Shown: positions 9,393 to 18,721 of the stretch, piece after piece
Position numbering within the stretch: position 1 is the first letter of the stretch
Layout: each line of letters starts with the position of its first letter
Assembly: GCA_029262355.1 (NCBI GenBank)
Contig: JAJCZO010000336.1
Location: 1-64,000, forward strand
Direction of reading: 5' to 3'
Length of the DNA: 64,000 nucleotides
Source: Deltaproteobacteria bacterium
GTDB taxonomy: Bacteria; Desulfobacterota; Binatia; UBA12015
Program-made: the position numbers and the translations under genes
Notes under the pieces: model-generated
Told to the model about the DNA's origin: nothing
What the model saw: only the letters and a program-made list of their open reading frames with translations
Databases searched by the model: none

Positions 9393-10904
9393 ATGGAAAA
9401 CCCACCGCTCGATTCGACAAGGGAGGGCCTTCTGATCGCCGCAGCGCTGTTCGCTGCGGCCCTACTCGTCCGCACACTGGTGCCACCGTGGACGCACTAC
9501 ACCTACAACGACGAGTACCTGTATCTTCGGTACGCCGCCGAGCTCGCGTCGAGCGGGACCTTCTCACTTCAGAATCAGCCACCGATGCTGATCTACATCT
9601 ACGCACTGGGCTTCCGACTGTTCGGGGCCACCACGCACACCACCTTCGTGATCACCAGCGTGGCGGGAAGCCTCACCGTCGCCGCCCTGTACGGTTGCCT
9701 CCGGAGTCTCTCGGTCGGACGCACCGTCGCCGTTCTCGCAGCGACACTCCTCATGCTGCACCCCCTTCACGTCAAGCACTCCGGAGCGAGCTCGATCGAG
9801 GTGATGTCGCTCCTCTTCATCGTCTCGACGGTCGGAACCTTCGCTCGGTGGCTACACCGACCTGGCCTCGTATCGCTCCTCGCCTTCGCCGCCTCTCTGT
9901 TTGCGGCGCTGACGACCCGCATCGAGAACTTCGCTCTCGTTCCCATCCTCGCGGGCCTCGCGTTCCTGGAGCGGGATCGAATGCGCCGTCCGAAGATCAG
10001 CGAGCTCTTGATCCTCGCCGCCGTCGTGGCCGGCGCCAGTTCGTATCTACCGAGTGTGCTGTCGTTTCATGGGGAGCAGGCCGGCTGGTGGAAGAGTGAG
10101 CTCGGGCCCTCCGGTCTGTTCTGGAACAATCTGGCGTTCTGGATCGGAGGCAGCCTCTCGATCGGAAAAGTCGCGTTCCTCCTCCTGGCTGGAGGCGTCG
10201 TCGGGTCGTGGCGCTCGAGTCGCATGGCCTGCCTCACCTGGAGCGCCCTTCTCATGGCGTACTCCGCGATCTACGTCGTGCACGGCGTGAATCTCGGGTA
10301 CCACCCAGAGAGTGGGCACCCCGCGTATTTCGCCTCGCGACACGCCGGCCACGACATGTTCCGATTCAACGTCGTGCTGCTACCCGCGGTCGTCTTCTTC
10401 ACCGCTAGCGGAATCGTGGCCTGGCTCCACGTCGTCCAATGGTGTCTCGCCCGCGTCGCCCCGCGCGCCTCGATGGCAGCCTCAGCGGCCCTGATGATCA
10501 TGATCGGCGGACTTCTGCTGGGTGTCGGCGGCGAGTACCGCGCATACGACCCGCGAGCGTTCCTACGATCCTCGTACAATCGGCCGATCGAGATCGCCGA
10601 GTATCACTTCCTCGAGGCCAACCTCGCCCACCGCCCCGCCCCGACCCGCTGCTACATGCTCCGGGCATCGACCGAGCCGTTTTTGGGAGCCCACGTCGAG
10701 ATCATCGCGGTCGACCGGCCAGCCGAGATCCGAGTCGAAGAGGACGGCAGCACGTTGTTCTATGTGAGCTCAGCACAACTTCTGCGCCCCGCCCGCAAGG
10801 CGGCATTCGAGGAGATCGCTCGCCGGTTCCAGCTCGAACCGGTGGCGCGAGAGAGTGCCGGACCGATCGAGCTTCGACTGTTCCGCGTCCGGCCGCGCCG
10901 CTGA
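9393..10904 (+). CDS. Glycosyltransferase family 39-like membrane protein
   Basis: YNDEYLYLRYAAELASSGTFSLQNQPPMLIYIYALGFRLFG; many TM segments. Confidence 0.75.
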   Translation: MENPPLDSTREGLLIAAALFAAALLVRTLVPPWTHYTYNDEYLYLRYAAELASSGTFSLQNQPPMLIYIYALGFRLFGATTHTTFVITSVAGSLTVAALYGCLRSLSVGRTVAVLAATLLMLHPLHVKHSGASSIEVMSLLFIVSTVGTFARWLHRPGLVSLLAFAASLFAALTTRIENFALVPILAGLAFLERDRMRRPKISELLILAAVVAGASSYLPSVLSFHGEQAGWWKSELGPSGLFWNNLAFWIGGSLSIGKVAFLLLAGGVVGSWRSSRMACLTWSALLMAYSAIYVVHGVNLGYHPESGHPAYFASRHAGHDMFRFNVVLLPAVVFFTASGIVAWLHVVQWCLARVAPRASMAASAALMIMIGGLLLGVGGEYRAYDPRAFLRSSYNRPIEIAEYHFLEANLAHRPAPTRCYMLRASTEPFLGAHVEIIAVDRPAEIRVEEDGSTLFYVSSAQLLRPARKAAFEEIARRFQLEPVARESAGPIELRLFRVRPRR

Positions 10905-10913
10905 GCGGCCCGG

Positions 10914-11813
10914 TCAGGCCGAGCGGGCGGGCGGGAAGGTCTCGCAGGCAACCGCCCCGATCGGCGGAGCACTCGCCGCCTCGACGCGCCGGGCTTCCGC
11001 TTCGTGCATTCCAACGACCTCGGACCCGTAGGGCGTGGCCGCCTCGCTGCCCGTCTCGAAGTAGGCAACCGAGGCGTCGGCCATCCGATTGAGCCGACTC
11101 TCGAGATCGCTCCGGATCGCTTCCATCTGGTCGTCCGTCGCGTTCGACGGCACGCGGATCGGACCCTCACTGAGAAACACGGCTCGCCCCCAGGGCCGCG
11201 GGAAGCCGAGCTTCATCCAGGTCTTCTCGAACACCGTCAGATTCGTACCCCAGGCTCGCGCGAGGACGATCGGCAACCCGGTATCGCGAGCGAGGTGGAT
11301 CGCCCCCCAGCGCGCGTGGCGCGCCGGGCCGTGTGATCCGTCGACGGTACAGAAGAGCGCACGCCCGTCGTCGCGGGCATCCTGCGTCAATTGGAGAAGC
11401 GCCTGTTTCCCGCCACCAGAATTCGAGCCGCGGGCGAAGCGAAAATGCCATGGCGCAAGCAAGTTGGCGGAGAAATCGCCAATCCGCCCCCGACTCAACA
11501 TCGCCGAGCACGGGTAGCCACGGGTGTAGCGGATCAGCTCGAACAGGAGTGGCATCGAGTCCTGGTGCCAGTAAGCGATGATACACGGCTGCTCGCGCTT
11601 GATGTAGTCGAAAAGCGGCCCGCGCCGGTCAGAGCGCACGAAGTGGTGCATGGAAAAGCACCACAGACGACCGAGCACCCGAACCAACGGGTAGTATAGG
11701 ACCTGCAGATCGGAGAGCCGATGGCCCACGATCCGAAGCAACGGCTCCTTGTTCGGTGGCTTGTTCTTCTTGGTGGTCACCCGTCGGTCCTCGGACACTT
11801 CTGCGGGCCCCAC
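10914..11813 (-). CDS. Lysophospholipid acyltransferase family protein (DUF374)
   Basis: IIAYWHQDSMPLLFEL...AMLSRGRIGDFSANLL...DGSHGPARHARWGAIHLARDTGLPIV. Confidence 0.85.
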   Translation of the reverse strand: MGPAEVSEDRRVTTKKNKPPNKEPLLRIVGHRLSDLQVLYYPLVRVLGRLWCFSMHHFVRSDRRGPLFDYIKREQPCIIAYWHQDSMPLLFELIRYTRGYPCSAMLSRGRIGDFSANLLAPWHFRFARGSNSGGGKQALLQLTQDARDDGRALFCTVDGSHGPARHARWGAIHLARDTGLPIVLARAWGTNLTVFEKTWMKLGFPRPWGRAVFLSEGPIRVPSNATDDQMEAIRSDLESRLNRMADASVAYFETGSEAATPYGSEVVGMHEAEARRVEAASAPPIGAVACETFPPARSA

Positions 11814-11988
11814 GGCGTGTCACACCCCATCCAGCCCCGTGCTCCACGGGGATCGTGGAATACCGCCCAACCGTAGTCAAACCCACTTCCCCGCGAGGTC
11901 CATCCATCGAAGAACACTTCGCGCGAGCGGCGATGCCCCTCGCTGGCGCGGAGGCGGCCGGGCCCGCCAAGGGCCCGGCCCCGCGTCC

Positions 11989-13731
11989 TCACCCCACGCA
12001 GCTGCCGTTGGGCTGGCCGTCGTCCAGATCGTCACAGGACACGCCGAGGCCGGCAACGGAATCTGCCGCCAGGCACGCCCGGCAGGCGAGCCGAGGCGTG
12101 AGGCAACCGTGCGCAGACTCCACGTCCGATCCAGCCGGGCAAGCCGGCAGAACGGTGCTCGGAACGACCTCGGCCGCGAGGCAGCGCTTCCCCAGACTCC
12201 GACGAACCCCGTCGACCTTCTTGTCGCCCGCGGTGCCAAGGTCGCAGGCCGATGCGATCTTGCCCTTCGGGTCCATCCCCATGCAGGCCGCCAGCCCCGC
12301 GGCGCTGGTAATCGAGCCGTCCTTCAACCCCTTCTTCACGCAGCGACCAAACTCCTTCAGGCGCGCAGCCAGACACTTCTGCGCAGAGCCTGCGATGGCG
12401 AGCTGGCAAAGCGATGCGGAGCGATCGGCGGCGTCCGGAAGGATGGTTCCGTCGAACGCAACCTGAAAGAGATCGGAGAACGCCCCCGTCGCAGCCGACA
12501 CGGCAGCGTCCGCCAGGATCGTGTCGCCCCCAAACCCAAAGTCCGGAGACTCCACACATTTCTTCGCCGCAAGGTCGGTCACCTTCGACCTCGCCTTCGC
12601 CACCTTACCTGCCGTATCGTCTCTGACGCACGATTCCGCCGAACCGACCTTCGCCTTGGCGTAACCCTTCGCACACTTCAGAGCCTCTTTGCCCTGGATG
12701 CCAGCGACGACCGCGAGCTGGCCCATCATCGCGTTGAGACACCTCTGCTGGCCTTTCGTCTGGGGCGCAGGCGGTAGCGGTTCCACCGTCACGGTTACCG
12801 TCCCGCACGCTCCCCCCGTCACACAACCGCCCTCACCACGGACGAAGAGCTGGAGCGTACCGCTCGGCATCACCGGCAGGGAAGCCCCATTGCCGACGCT
12901 CGTGACGCCACAGCCATCGACGTACCACTGCCATTGCGTAGCGTCGCCCAACGAACCCGTGTCAATCGACAGAGTCGTGCTCTCCCCCGCAAGGATCACC
13001 GTGTCGCCCGCAAGGATCGGGACATCGGGAGCCGTACACGCGCTCGCACAGGAGAAGCCGCACGTGAGACTCAGCTCGAACGGCGCCGCGTCGTCTCGAA
13101 GCCAGCTCGCCTCATCGTGAATCGCGACGCTGAGAAGACTCGCCGGCGCTGCGACGACACTACAATCGTATCTCGCGTTGTTCGTCTCGGCCGCGATCGC
13201 GACGCTATGGACGCCACCGAACAGGCTGCTCGGTTGGGTGGACGTGTTCGTGCTCGACGCGTCCGCATCCCAATCGCCGTTCATCTGAACTCCCGCCAAC
13301 AATCCGACCTCGCTGACCGACGTCGGTTCCGGGCCCTGGTAGGCGAAGACCTGGTCGCCCGACGTCGAAAGCTGGAGCCCGCCACCCACCGTGGTACCGG
13401 CCGGAAGTCCGTTCGCATCGAACACCCCGAGCGGTGACATCACCGCGACGAACTCTGCGCCGCAAGCGTAGTCAGCGCCCATGGTGAGTTCGAACGTACC
13501 CTCGCCCGGGCGAAACCCACCGGCCTCCAGCCAACCACGATCGGTAAACGTGATCGACGTCCCGGCGACGACATCACGCGCCAGAACGAACGAGAACTGA
13601 TCCGTCCCGCTCGACCCATACCCGGAGAACGCCAGATCCCCCGGCGAGAGCGCCGTCTGCCCAGTCGCCACAGTCGCCCATGAAACACACGCCGTGCCGA
13701 GCGCGCATAGAAATACCGCTGCCTTCCCCAT
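11989..13731 (-). CDS. Secreted protein with lamin-tail-like N-terminal region and Cys/Lys-rich C-terminal repeats
   Basis: Signal peptide from MGKAAVFLCALGTACVSWATVATG (internal start preferred over 13833); SGTDQFSFVLARDVVAGTSITFTDRGW; C-terminal C-x-AK-rich repeats. Confidence 0.75.
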   Translation of the reverse strand: MGKAAVFLCALGTACVSWATVATGQTALSPGDLAFSGYGSSGTDQFSFVLARDVVAGTSITFTDRGWLEAGGFRPGEGTFELTMGADYACGAEFVAVMSPLGVFDANGLPAGTTVGGGLQLSTSGDQVFAYQGPEPTSVSEVGLLAGVQMNGDWDADASSTNTSTQPSSLFGGVHSVAIAAETNNARYDCSVVAAPASLLSVAIHDEASWLRDDAAPFELSLTCGFSCASACTAPDVPILAGDTVILAGESTTLSIDTGSLGDATQWQWYVDGCGVTSVGNGASLPVMPSGTLQLFVRGEGGCVTGGACGTVTVTVEPLPPAPQTKGQQRCLNAMMGQLAVVAGIQGKEALKCAKGYAKAKVGSAESCVRDDTAGKVAKARSKVTDLAAKKCVESPDFGFGGDTILADAAVSAATGAFSDLFQVAFDGTILPDAADRSASLCQLAIAGSAQKCLAARLKEFGRCVKKGLKDGSITSAAGLAACMGMDPKGKIASACDLGTAGDKKVDGVRRSLGKRCLAAEVVPSTVLPACPAGSDVESAHGCLTPRLACRACLAADSVAGLGVSCDDLDDGQPNGSCVG

Positions 13732-13893
13732 TCCCTCGCTCCTTTCGGTTGTGACTCCGGGGCGATCCCGGAATCGCGAGAAGAGACTCAGTGCGAGGGA
13801 CGTGCCGTCGCGCGCGCCCGAAACATCCAACAACGACGGCGCAGCGACGACGGGGGCGCAGCGAAGGGCTTCACTGCCAACGAGCGATTCGTT

Positions 13894-14256
13894 TCAGCTC
13901 GCTTGGCGGACCAGCTTCTTCTTGCGGGGTGCGCGCCGCGGCTTCGGCCGTGCCACGCCGAATCGCCGGCGCAGAGCGTCGGCAACGCGCCGACGCTCCT
14001 TCGACGTGAGATCTCCGTCGTACCAAACGGCGACGTTGATCTTCTTGAGTGCTCCGCGCCTCCCGGCAACCGGAGCGAACTCGAGCATCAGAGCGTCCGA
14101 ATCGACGTCTGCTTCCTCGGCCACCTCGTCGTAGAGCCGATCAACGTCTTCCGGAGCCGGCCGGTCCGCTTCGAGGATCGTGCCGACGGCGACATCGTCC
14201 CGCAAAAATCCCGCACTCTCGAGAAGCTCTTCGAAGCTACCCATGGCCTCACCCAA
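13894..14256 (-). CDS. Hypothetical protein, basic C terminus
   Basis: Complete ORF between same-strand genes, no recognised family. Confidence 0.55.
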   Translation of the reverse strand: MGEAMGSFEELLESAGFLRDDVAVGTILEADRPAPEDVDRLYDEVAEEADVDSDALMLEFAPVAGRRGALKKINVAVWYDGDLTSKERRRVADALRRRFGVARPKPRRAPRKKKLVRQAS

Positions 14257-14313
14257 AAGGCCACGATTGCCCAGGCGAGTCCATACCGCGCAAATGCCAT
14301 ACCTGAGCGGGCA

Positions 14314-15012
14314 CTACGGCGATCGGCCCGAGAGGCCCCACGACAGCTCGGAGAAGCGGCGAACGTCGACCTCGAAGCCAAGCTCACGCAGTACGGCGAG
14401 GTCCGTCTCCAGATCCCAGAAGAACTCCTCTTCGATGCCCTCGACGAGCTCCTTCCGGCCCGTCTGGCCATAGCGCAGCAGGATCTCTCGACGTGCTGAG
14501 AGCGACTCGAACATGAGGTCACCGACGATGACGGAACCACCGGGGTTCATTCGCACCGCCAGGTGAGCCAACAGAGTTGCGCGCTCTGGCGCGGTCAGAT
14601 GGTGGATCGCATACGAGCTCACCACGACATCGAGCATCGTCCCCGGCTCATCGAAGAACTCCAAGAGATCGCTCTCCACCCAGCGCACGTCGTTGCGTGC
14701 GCCGAGCTTGTGCTGCGCGATGCGCATCATCGCTTTGGAGACATCGACGCAGACGATCTCGCGTGCAGGGCGGAGACGCGCGGTGAGGTTCCCGGTGCCC
14801 GATCCAAGCTCCAGTACGGTGGACTCCTCCGTGACGTGCGACTCGCCCGCCATCCACGTCAAGAGCTCCTCGTACCCGGCCCGAACCGGATCGGCTTCGT
14901 TCTGTACATCGAGATCGTACCCCACGGCATCTTCGTCGTGGTTGAACTCGTCGACGTGGAGACTGCGAGGCATCGGCGCGCCGAGCGTCTCGTGGAGTCG
15001 CCCGTTCGTCAA
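14314..15012 (-). CDS. Class I SAM-dependent methyltransferase
   Basis: VLELGSGTGNLTARLRPAREIVCVDVSKAMMRIA; VVSSYAIHHLT. Confidence 0.9.
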   Translation of the reverse strand: MTNGRLHETLGAPMPRSLHVDEFNHDEDAVGYDLDVQNEADPVRAGYEELLTWMAGESHVTEESTVLELGSGTGNLTARLRPAREIVCVDVSKAMMRIAQHKLGARNDVRWVESDLLEFFDEPGTMLDVVVSSYAIHHLTAPERATLLAHLAVRMNPGGSVIVGDLMFESLSARREILLRYGQTGRKELVEGIEEEFFWDLETDLAVLRELGFEVDVRRFSELSWGLSGRSP

Positions 15013-16379
15013 CCCGGCAACGGTGCTCGCAGCGCCCAGGGGCCGCCCGTGTCGACCGCCCCAGAATCCCGTCGGTCGATTCGTTGCAGGATCCGCTCGG
15101 CGATCGCGTCTGCCATGATCTCGTTGCCGTGGGCATTCAGGTGGCAGCAGTTGTCAGCGTAGACCTGAGCCTGCGTACCGGCGAAGATCTGCGTTAGATC
15201 GTGCGCATCGACGCCCCGGCTCCTGAGTTCGCGAATGCCGTCGACCAGCATGGGATATCCCAGCTCAACGGGCTCCCGATAAACCGAGTCCCGATCGAAC
15301 GCCTGGGCCAGCTCGGTCGACCCCATGGGCTTCGAGCCGGGTAGATACTGGTTGGGCTGGAGGAAGTGATGGTAGTCGATTCCGTAAGCAGCCGCGACGG
15401 CGTTCATCTGCACCGAGGACCTGAACCAGGTATCCGCCAGGTGTCGGAGCAGTACCTGCTCCTCGGAGTACTCTTGGTCGGGCCCCTGCCCGCGAAACGT
15501 CCAGGTCTCGGGCTGTCGACCATTCAGCTCGACCTCGACCGAAGAGATGCGCGATCCCAGGAACCGGTCCAATGCCAGCCAGATCAGATTCCCGGTCGGG
15601 CTCCACCGAAGCGGAGCGGCCGAGAACACCTTCGCGAGTCGGCCTCGTTCCGTTTTCAGGAAGAAGACCTCTCCGTTCTTGGCACTGGTCACGATGTCGG
15701 GTGTTCTGTCGATCAGTTGCGCCCAGCTTCTCGGATACGACGGCGCCGCCTTGTTCACGCGGTGCTGCCGGTGGGCCACGCCGATCTCGTTGAAGCCATC
15801 GAGATTGATGACGAGGTCGTACTCCTCACCCTCCGTGAGCAAGTAGTTGAACGACGAGAGCTGCTGGGGTTGCTTCACGCCGCCGGTCGAGACGCTCTTG
15901 AAGATGATGTCCCGGTCCTCGAAGAGCGGTGATTCCTGCAGCCGAGCGAGCAGCCGCGCACGGCCCTCGTGAAACGTGAAGTGCCAGGCGACGGACCCGC
16001 CGAAGATTCCGATGACGAACGGGGAGCCTTCGTGCCGAAGCTCGGAACCCGGCGGAATCGCCCAGCCGTGCTCCGTGAACTCCAGCCCCCACGATTGCTT
16101 CACGTTGTCCAGGTCGTGCACGAATCCCATGTACGGGTGAGCGACGATGGGGCCGACGGCAAGCGCGCTTCCCTCGATGCCGGTGCTCTCGGGGTCCTCG
16201 CGGTAGCGTCCGAGCCAGGCCATCCGGTCGAGCCGCGCGTTCGCGTAGTCCCCCCACGCCAGGTGGTTGCCATTCAGAGCGAAGAGAGCTGCCAGCGACG
16301 AGATCTCGAGCAGCGCCACCGACAGGGCAGCCAGCACGAGCCAGGAGACGGTGCGCTTCAATGCGATCCCAAGCCTCAC
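15009..16379 (-). CDS. Membrane-anchored SGNH/GDSL-like protein
   Basis: N-terminal TM; GIFGGSVAWHFTF; C-terminal DNCCHLNAHGNEIMADAIAERI. Confidence 0.75.
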   Translation of the reverse strand: MRLGIALKRTVSWLVLAALSVALLEISSLAALFALNGNHLAWGDYANARLDRMAWLGRYREDPESTGIEGSALAVGPIVAHPYMGFVHDLDNVKQSWGLEFTEHGWAIPPGSELRHEGSPFVIGIFGGSVAWHFTFHEGRARLLARLQESPLFEDRDIIFKSVSTGGVKQPQQLSSFNYLLTEGEEYDLVINLDGFNEIGVAHRQHRVNKAAPSYPRSWAQLIDRTPDIVTSAKNGEVFFLKTERGRLAKVFSAAPLRWSPTGNLIWLALDRFLGSRISSVEVELNGRQPETWTFRGQGPDQEYSEEQVLLRHLADTWFRSSVQMNAVAAAYGIDYHHFLQPNQYLPGSKPMGSTELAQAFDRDSVYREPVELGYPMLVDGIRELRSRGVDAHDLTQIFAGTQAQVYADNCCHLNAHGNEIMADAIAERILQRIDRRDSGAVDTGGPWALRAPLPG

Positions 16380-16427
16380 GAGAACAGAAATCGCAGATGT
16401 CGTGGCCGCGCACCAATCGTCGGTGGG

Positions 16428-18605
16428 CTAGGGGCAGTCCGGAAGTGCGGTGATCCACCGCTGGATCAGCGCGGCGCCACCGTAGTCCACACGGACCTCC
16501 CCTACCGGCGGCATGCGGCGCGTGCCTTCATCCACGACCCGAGCGAGCAGCACGGACCCCTCGGGGTCGCCCGGTCGAACGAGCGCACCTCCCGGGACGT
16601 CGAGGCCTTCGACCTGCGGCGCCGCGTTGCACACGCCCATCTCTGAAAGGGACGACGTACGCCTCAAGTCGAGGCTGCCCAGACCGGGCCCCCCGGGGCG
16701 GTGGCAGATCGAGCAGTTGACGTGGAGGTAGGCCTGCACCGCATTGAAGGACGCGTCCGCGTCGTCGGCAGGCCCGGCGAGGGGGCGGGATACCGCCAAA
16801 CCCGGCGCGTCCGGATTCGAGAACAGCCCGAGCCGGCGCCACAATTCGATCTGATCGACGGAGTTACCCGTGCGCGGGTCCACGACCTTGCGCGCCAGTT
16901 GCGCTGCTTCGAGCCCCAGGGTGCGTCCCGCCGCCGCAGTGTGGCACTGAACGCATTCCGCGCGACTCGGAAACGCCCACGTGCCGGGACCATCACCGCG
17001 CTCATCGGCGCCGCGCAATAGACGTGCGTCTCGCTGGTCCTGGTCCCACACGTACGAATAGCCGGCCCAAACTCCATCTGGGTGGTGCATGAAGAGGCGC
17101 GTCTCGACGAGTCGGCCGGCGATGCGAAACGACTTCATCGCGACGGTACCGACCGGCAGATCGAAGTCCCCGTCGTCGCGAACTTCGATCGTGCGGTCGT
17201 CCGGAAGCGCAAGCCAGCGGTTCTTTCTCCCGTCGCCCGACCAGAACGGAAGGTTCACCTCGTACCCGAGGAGATGAGCGGCCGGGCGGGTCGGGGCGGC
17301 CTCATCGACGCACCCGGTCGCGGAGAGATCCCGCGGAAGATCGTCGCCGGCGCCGCTCACCTGTCGCGCGAGACGCCGGAGGTTGCCCGTGCCGTATCGC
17401 AGCAGAACGTAGACCTCTCCGTCGTGATCTTCGGCGAACGAAGTCAGCTCTTCCCCTTCCTCCAGCAGCAGTTCCGGAGCCCGCGCACCGTTGTCCACGT
17501 CGAGCGCCCATAGCCGGGTAGCGCGGAAGTCGGCGTACAGGAGCTTGCCCCAGAGCAACGGTAGGGCACTACCGCGGTACACGTAGCCGCTGATGACGGC
17601 ATCCCCTTCGGAGTGGTCGAACTCGACGACCGGATCGATCAGCCGGTCGTCGGGGCAGCTCTCCGTGCCGATCGGAACGCAGAGACTGCCCTCGCGAATC
17701 GGCCAACCGTAGTTGCCGCCAGCCACGATCTTGTTCACTTCTTCGCGATCTTCCGAACCGACGTCGCCGCCCCAGATCTCACCCGTCCAGCGATCGAACG
17801 TGAACTTCCAGAGGTTCCGAAGACCCCAGGCGAAGACCTCCGGGCGACCGCCAATTCCGTCCTCGAAGGGGTTCGCCGCAGCCACGTAGGGCGATCCTGC
17901 GTCGACGTCGACGCGCAGGAGAGATCCCAAGAGGGTTTGAGGATCTTGGGAATTTTCACTGCGGCTGCCGTCGCCGAGACTCACGTAGAGGTTGCCGTCC
18001 GGCCCGAACTCGAGCGCGCCACCGTGGTGCATGACGCCCGGCAAGGGGATCGCGAAGAGCACGATCTCGCTCTCGAGGTCGCCGCGTCGCGACTCGGAGT
18101 CGACCCGAAGAGCGGTGACGTAGCTGGTCGCTTCGGTGTCGGACTGCTCCGGCGGCCCGGTGTACGAGAGGTAGATCCATGGGTGCGCCGGGTACTCCGG
18201 ATGAAACGCGAAGCCGAGGAGGCCGACCTCGAAGTTTCGGTGCTGCACGAGACGGTTCGAGACATCGACCACGGTCTCGAGCGAGGGCGTGTCCTCGAGG
18301 AATGTCACCAGCCGGCCGTCCTGCAACGTAACCCACCACCGACCCGGGTTCGTCGGGTCCGGACGCGCTGCGGTCGGTAGCTCCAGCGCGAGCCCGGGCG
18401 CGACGGGCTCGAGGTGATACTGGTAGGGCGACGGTGGACGCTGTGGTGCGCGGCATCCAGACATCTCCGCCGGCGGCGGCCCGAGGACGGGTGCCGGCGA
18501 ATCCGCTGCGTCTTCACCGCCCCCCGCGCCGGAGCACGCAGCAACACCGAGCAGCGCGAGCCAACCGAGAGCGCCAGTCGTACTCAGACTCCATGTCTTG
18601 CGAAT
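16428..18605 (-). CDS. PQQ-dependent (glucose/sorbosone-type) dehydrogenase fused to cytochrome c-like domain, putative lipoprotein
   Basis: GLLGFAFHPEYPAHPWIYLSYT, VSLGDGS, GWPIREG; CVQCH and CSICH heme motifs. In-frame stop-free extension upstream of tracked start 18464 encodes RKTWSLSTTGALGWLALLGVAAC lipobox; start codon uncertain (ATT candidate). Confidence 0.82.
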   Translation of the reverse strand: MRKTWSLSTTGALGWLALLGVAACSGAGGGEDAADSPAPVLGPPPAEMSGCRAPQRPPSPYQYHLEPVAPGLALELPTAARPDPTNPGRWWVTLQDGRLVTFLEDTPSLETVVDVSNRLVQHRNFEVGLLGFAFHPEYPAHPWIYLSYTGPPEQSDTEATSYVTALRVDSESRRGDLESEIVLFAIPLPGVMHHGGALEFGPDGNLYVSLGDGSRSENSQDPQTLLGSLLRVDVDAGSPYVAAANPFEDGIGGRPEVFAWGLRNLWKFTFDRWTGEIWGGDVGSEDREEVNKIVAGGNYGWPIREGSLCVPIGTESCPDDRLIDPVVEFDHSEGDAVISGYVYRGSALPLLWGKLLYADFRATRLWALDVDNGARAPELLLEEGEELTSFAEDHDGEVYVLLRYGTGNLRRLARQVSGAGDDLPRDLSATGCVDEAAPTRPAAHLLGYEVNLPFWSGDGRKNRWLALPDDRTIEVRDDGDFDLPVGTVAMKSFRIAGRLVETRLFMHHPDGVWAGYSYVWDQDQRDARLLRGADERGDGPGTWAFPSRAECVQCHTAAAGRTLGLEAAQLARKVVDPRTGNSVDQIELWRRLGLFSNPDAPGLAVSRPLAGPADDADASFNAVQAYLHVNCSICHRPGGPGLGSLDLRRTSSLSEMGVCNAAPQVEGLDVPGGALVRPGDPEGSVLLARVVDEGTRRMPPVGEVRVDYGGAALIQRWITALPDCP

Positions 18606-18721
18606 GTTCGCACCCCTCCCGGGCCGAGCCCGCTCGAACGCTAGAGGGAAGAGCCCGGACCGTCAAGCATGAAGAGCCTCGATCTTGCGCGTGGGGTCTG
18701 GCAAGCGCTCTCGGGCTCCGC

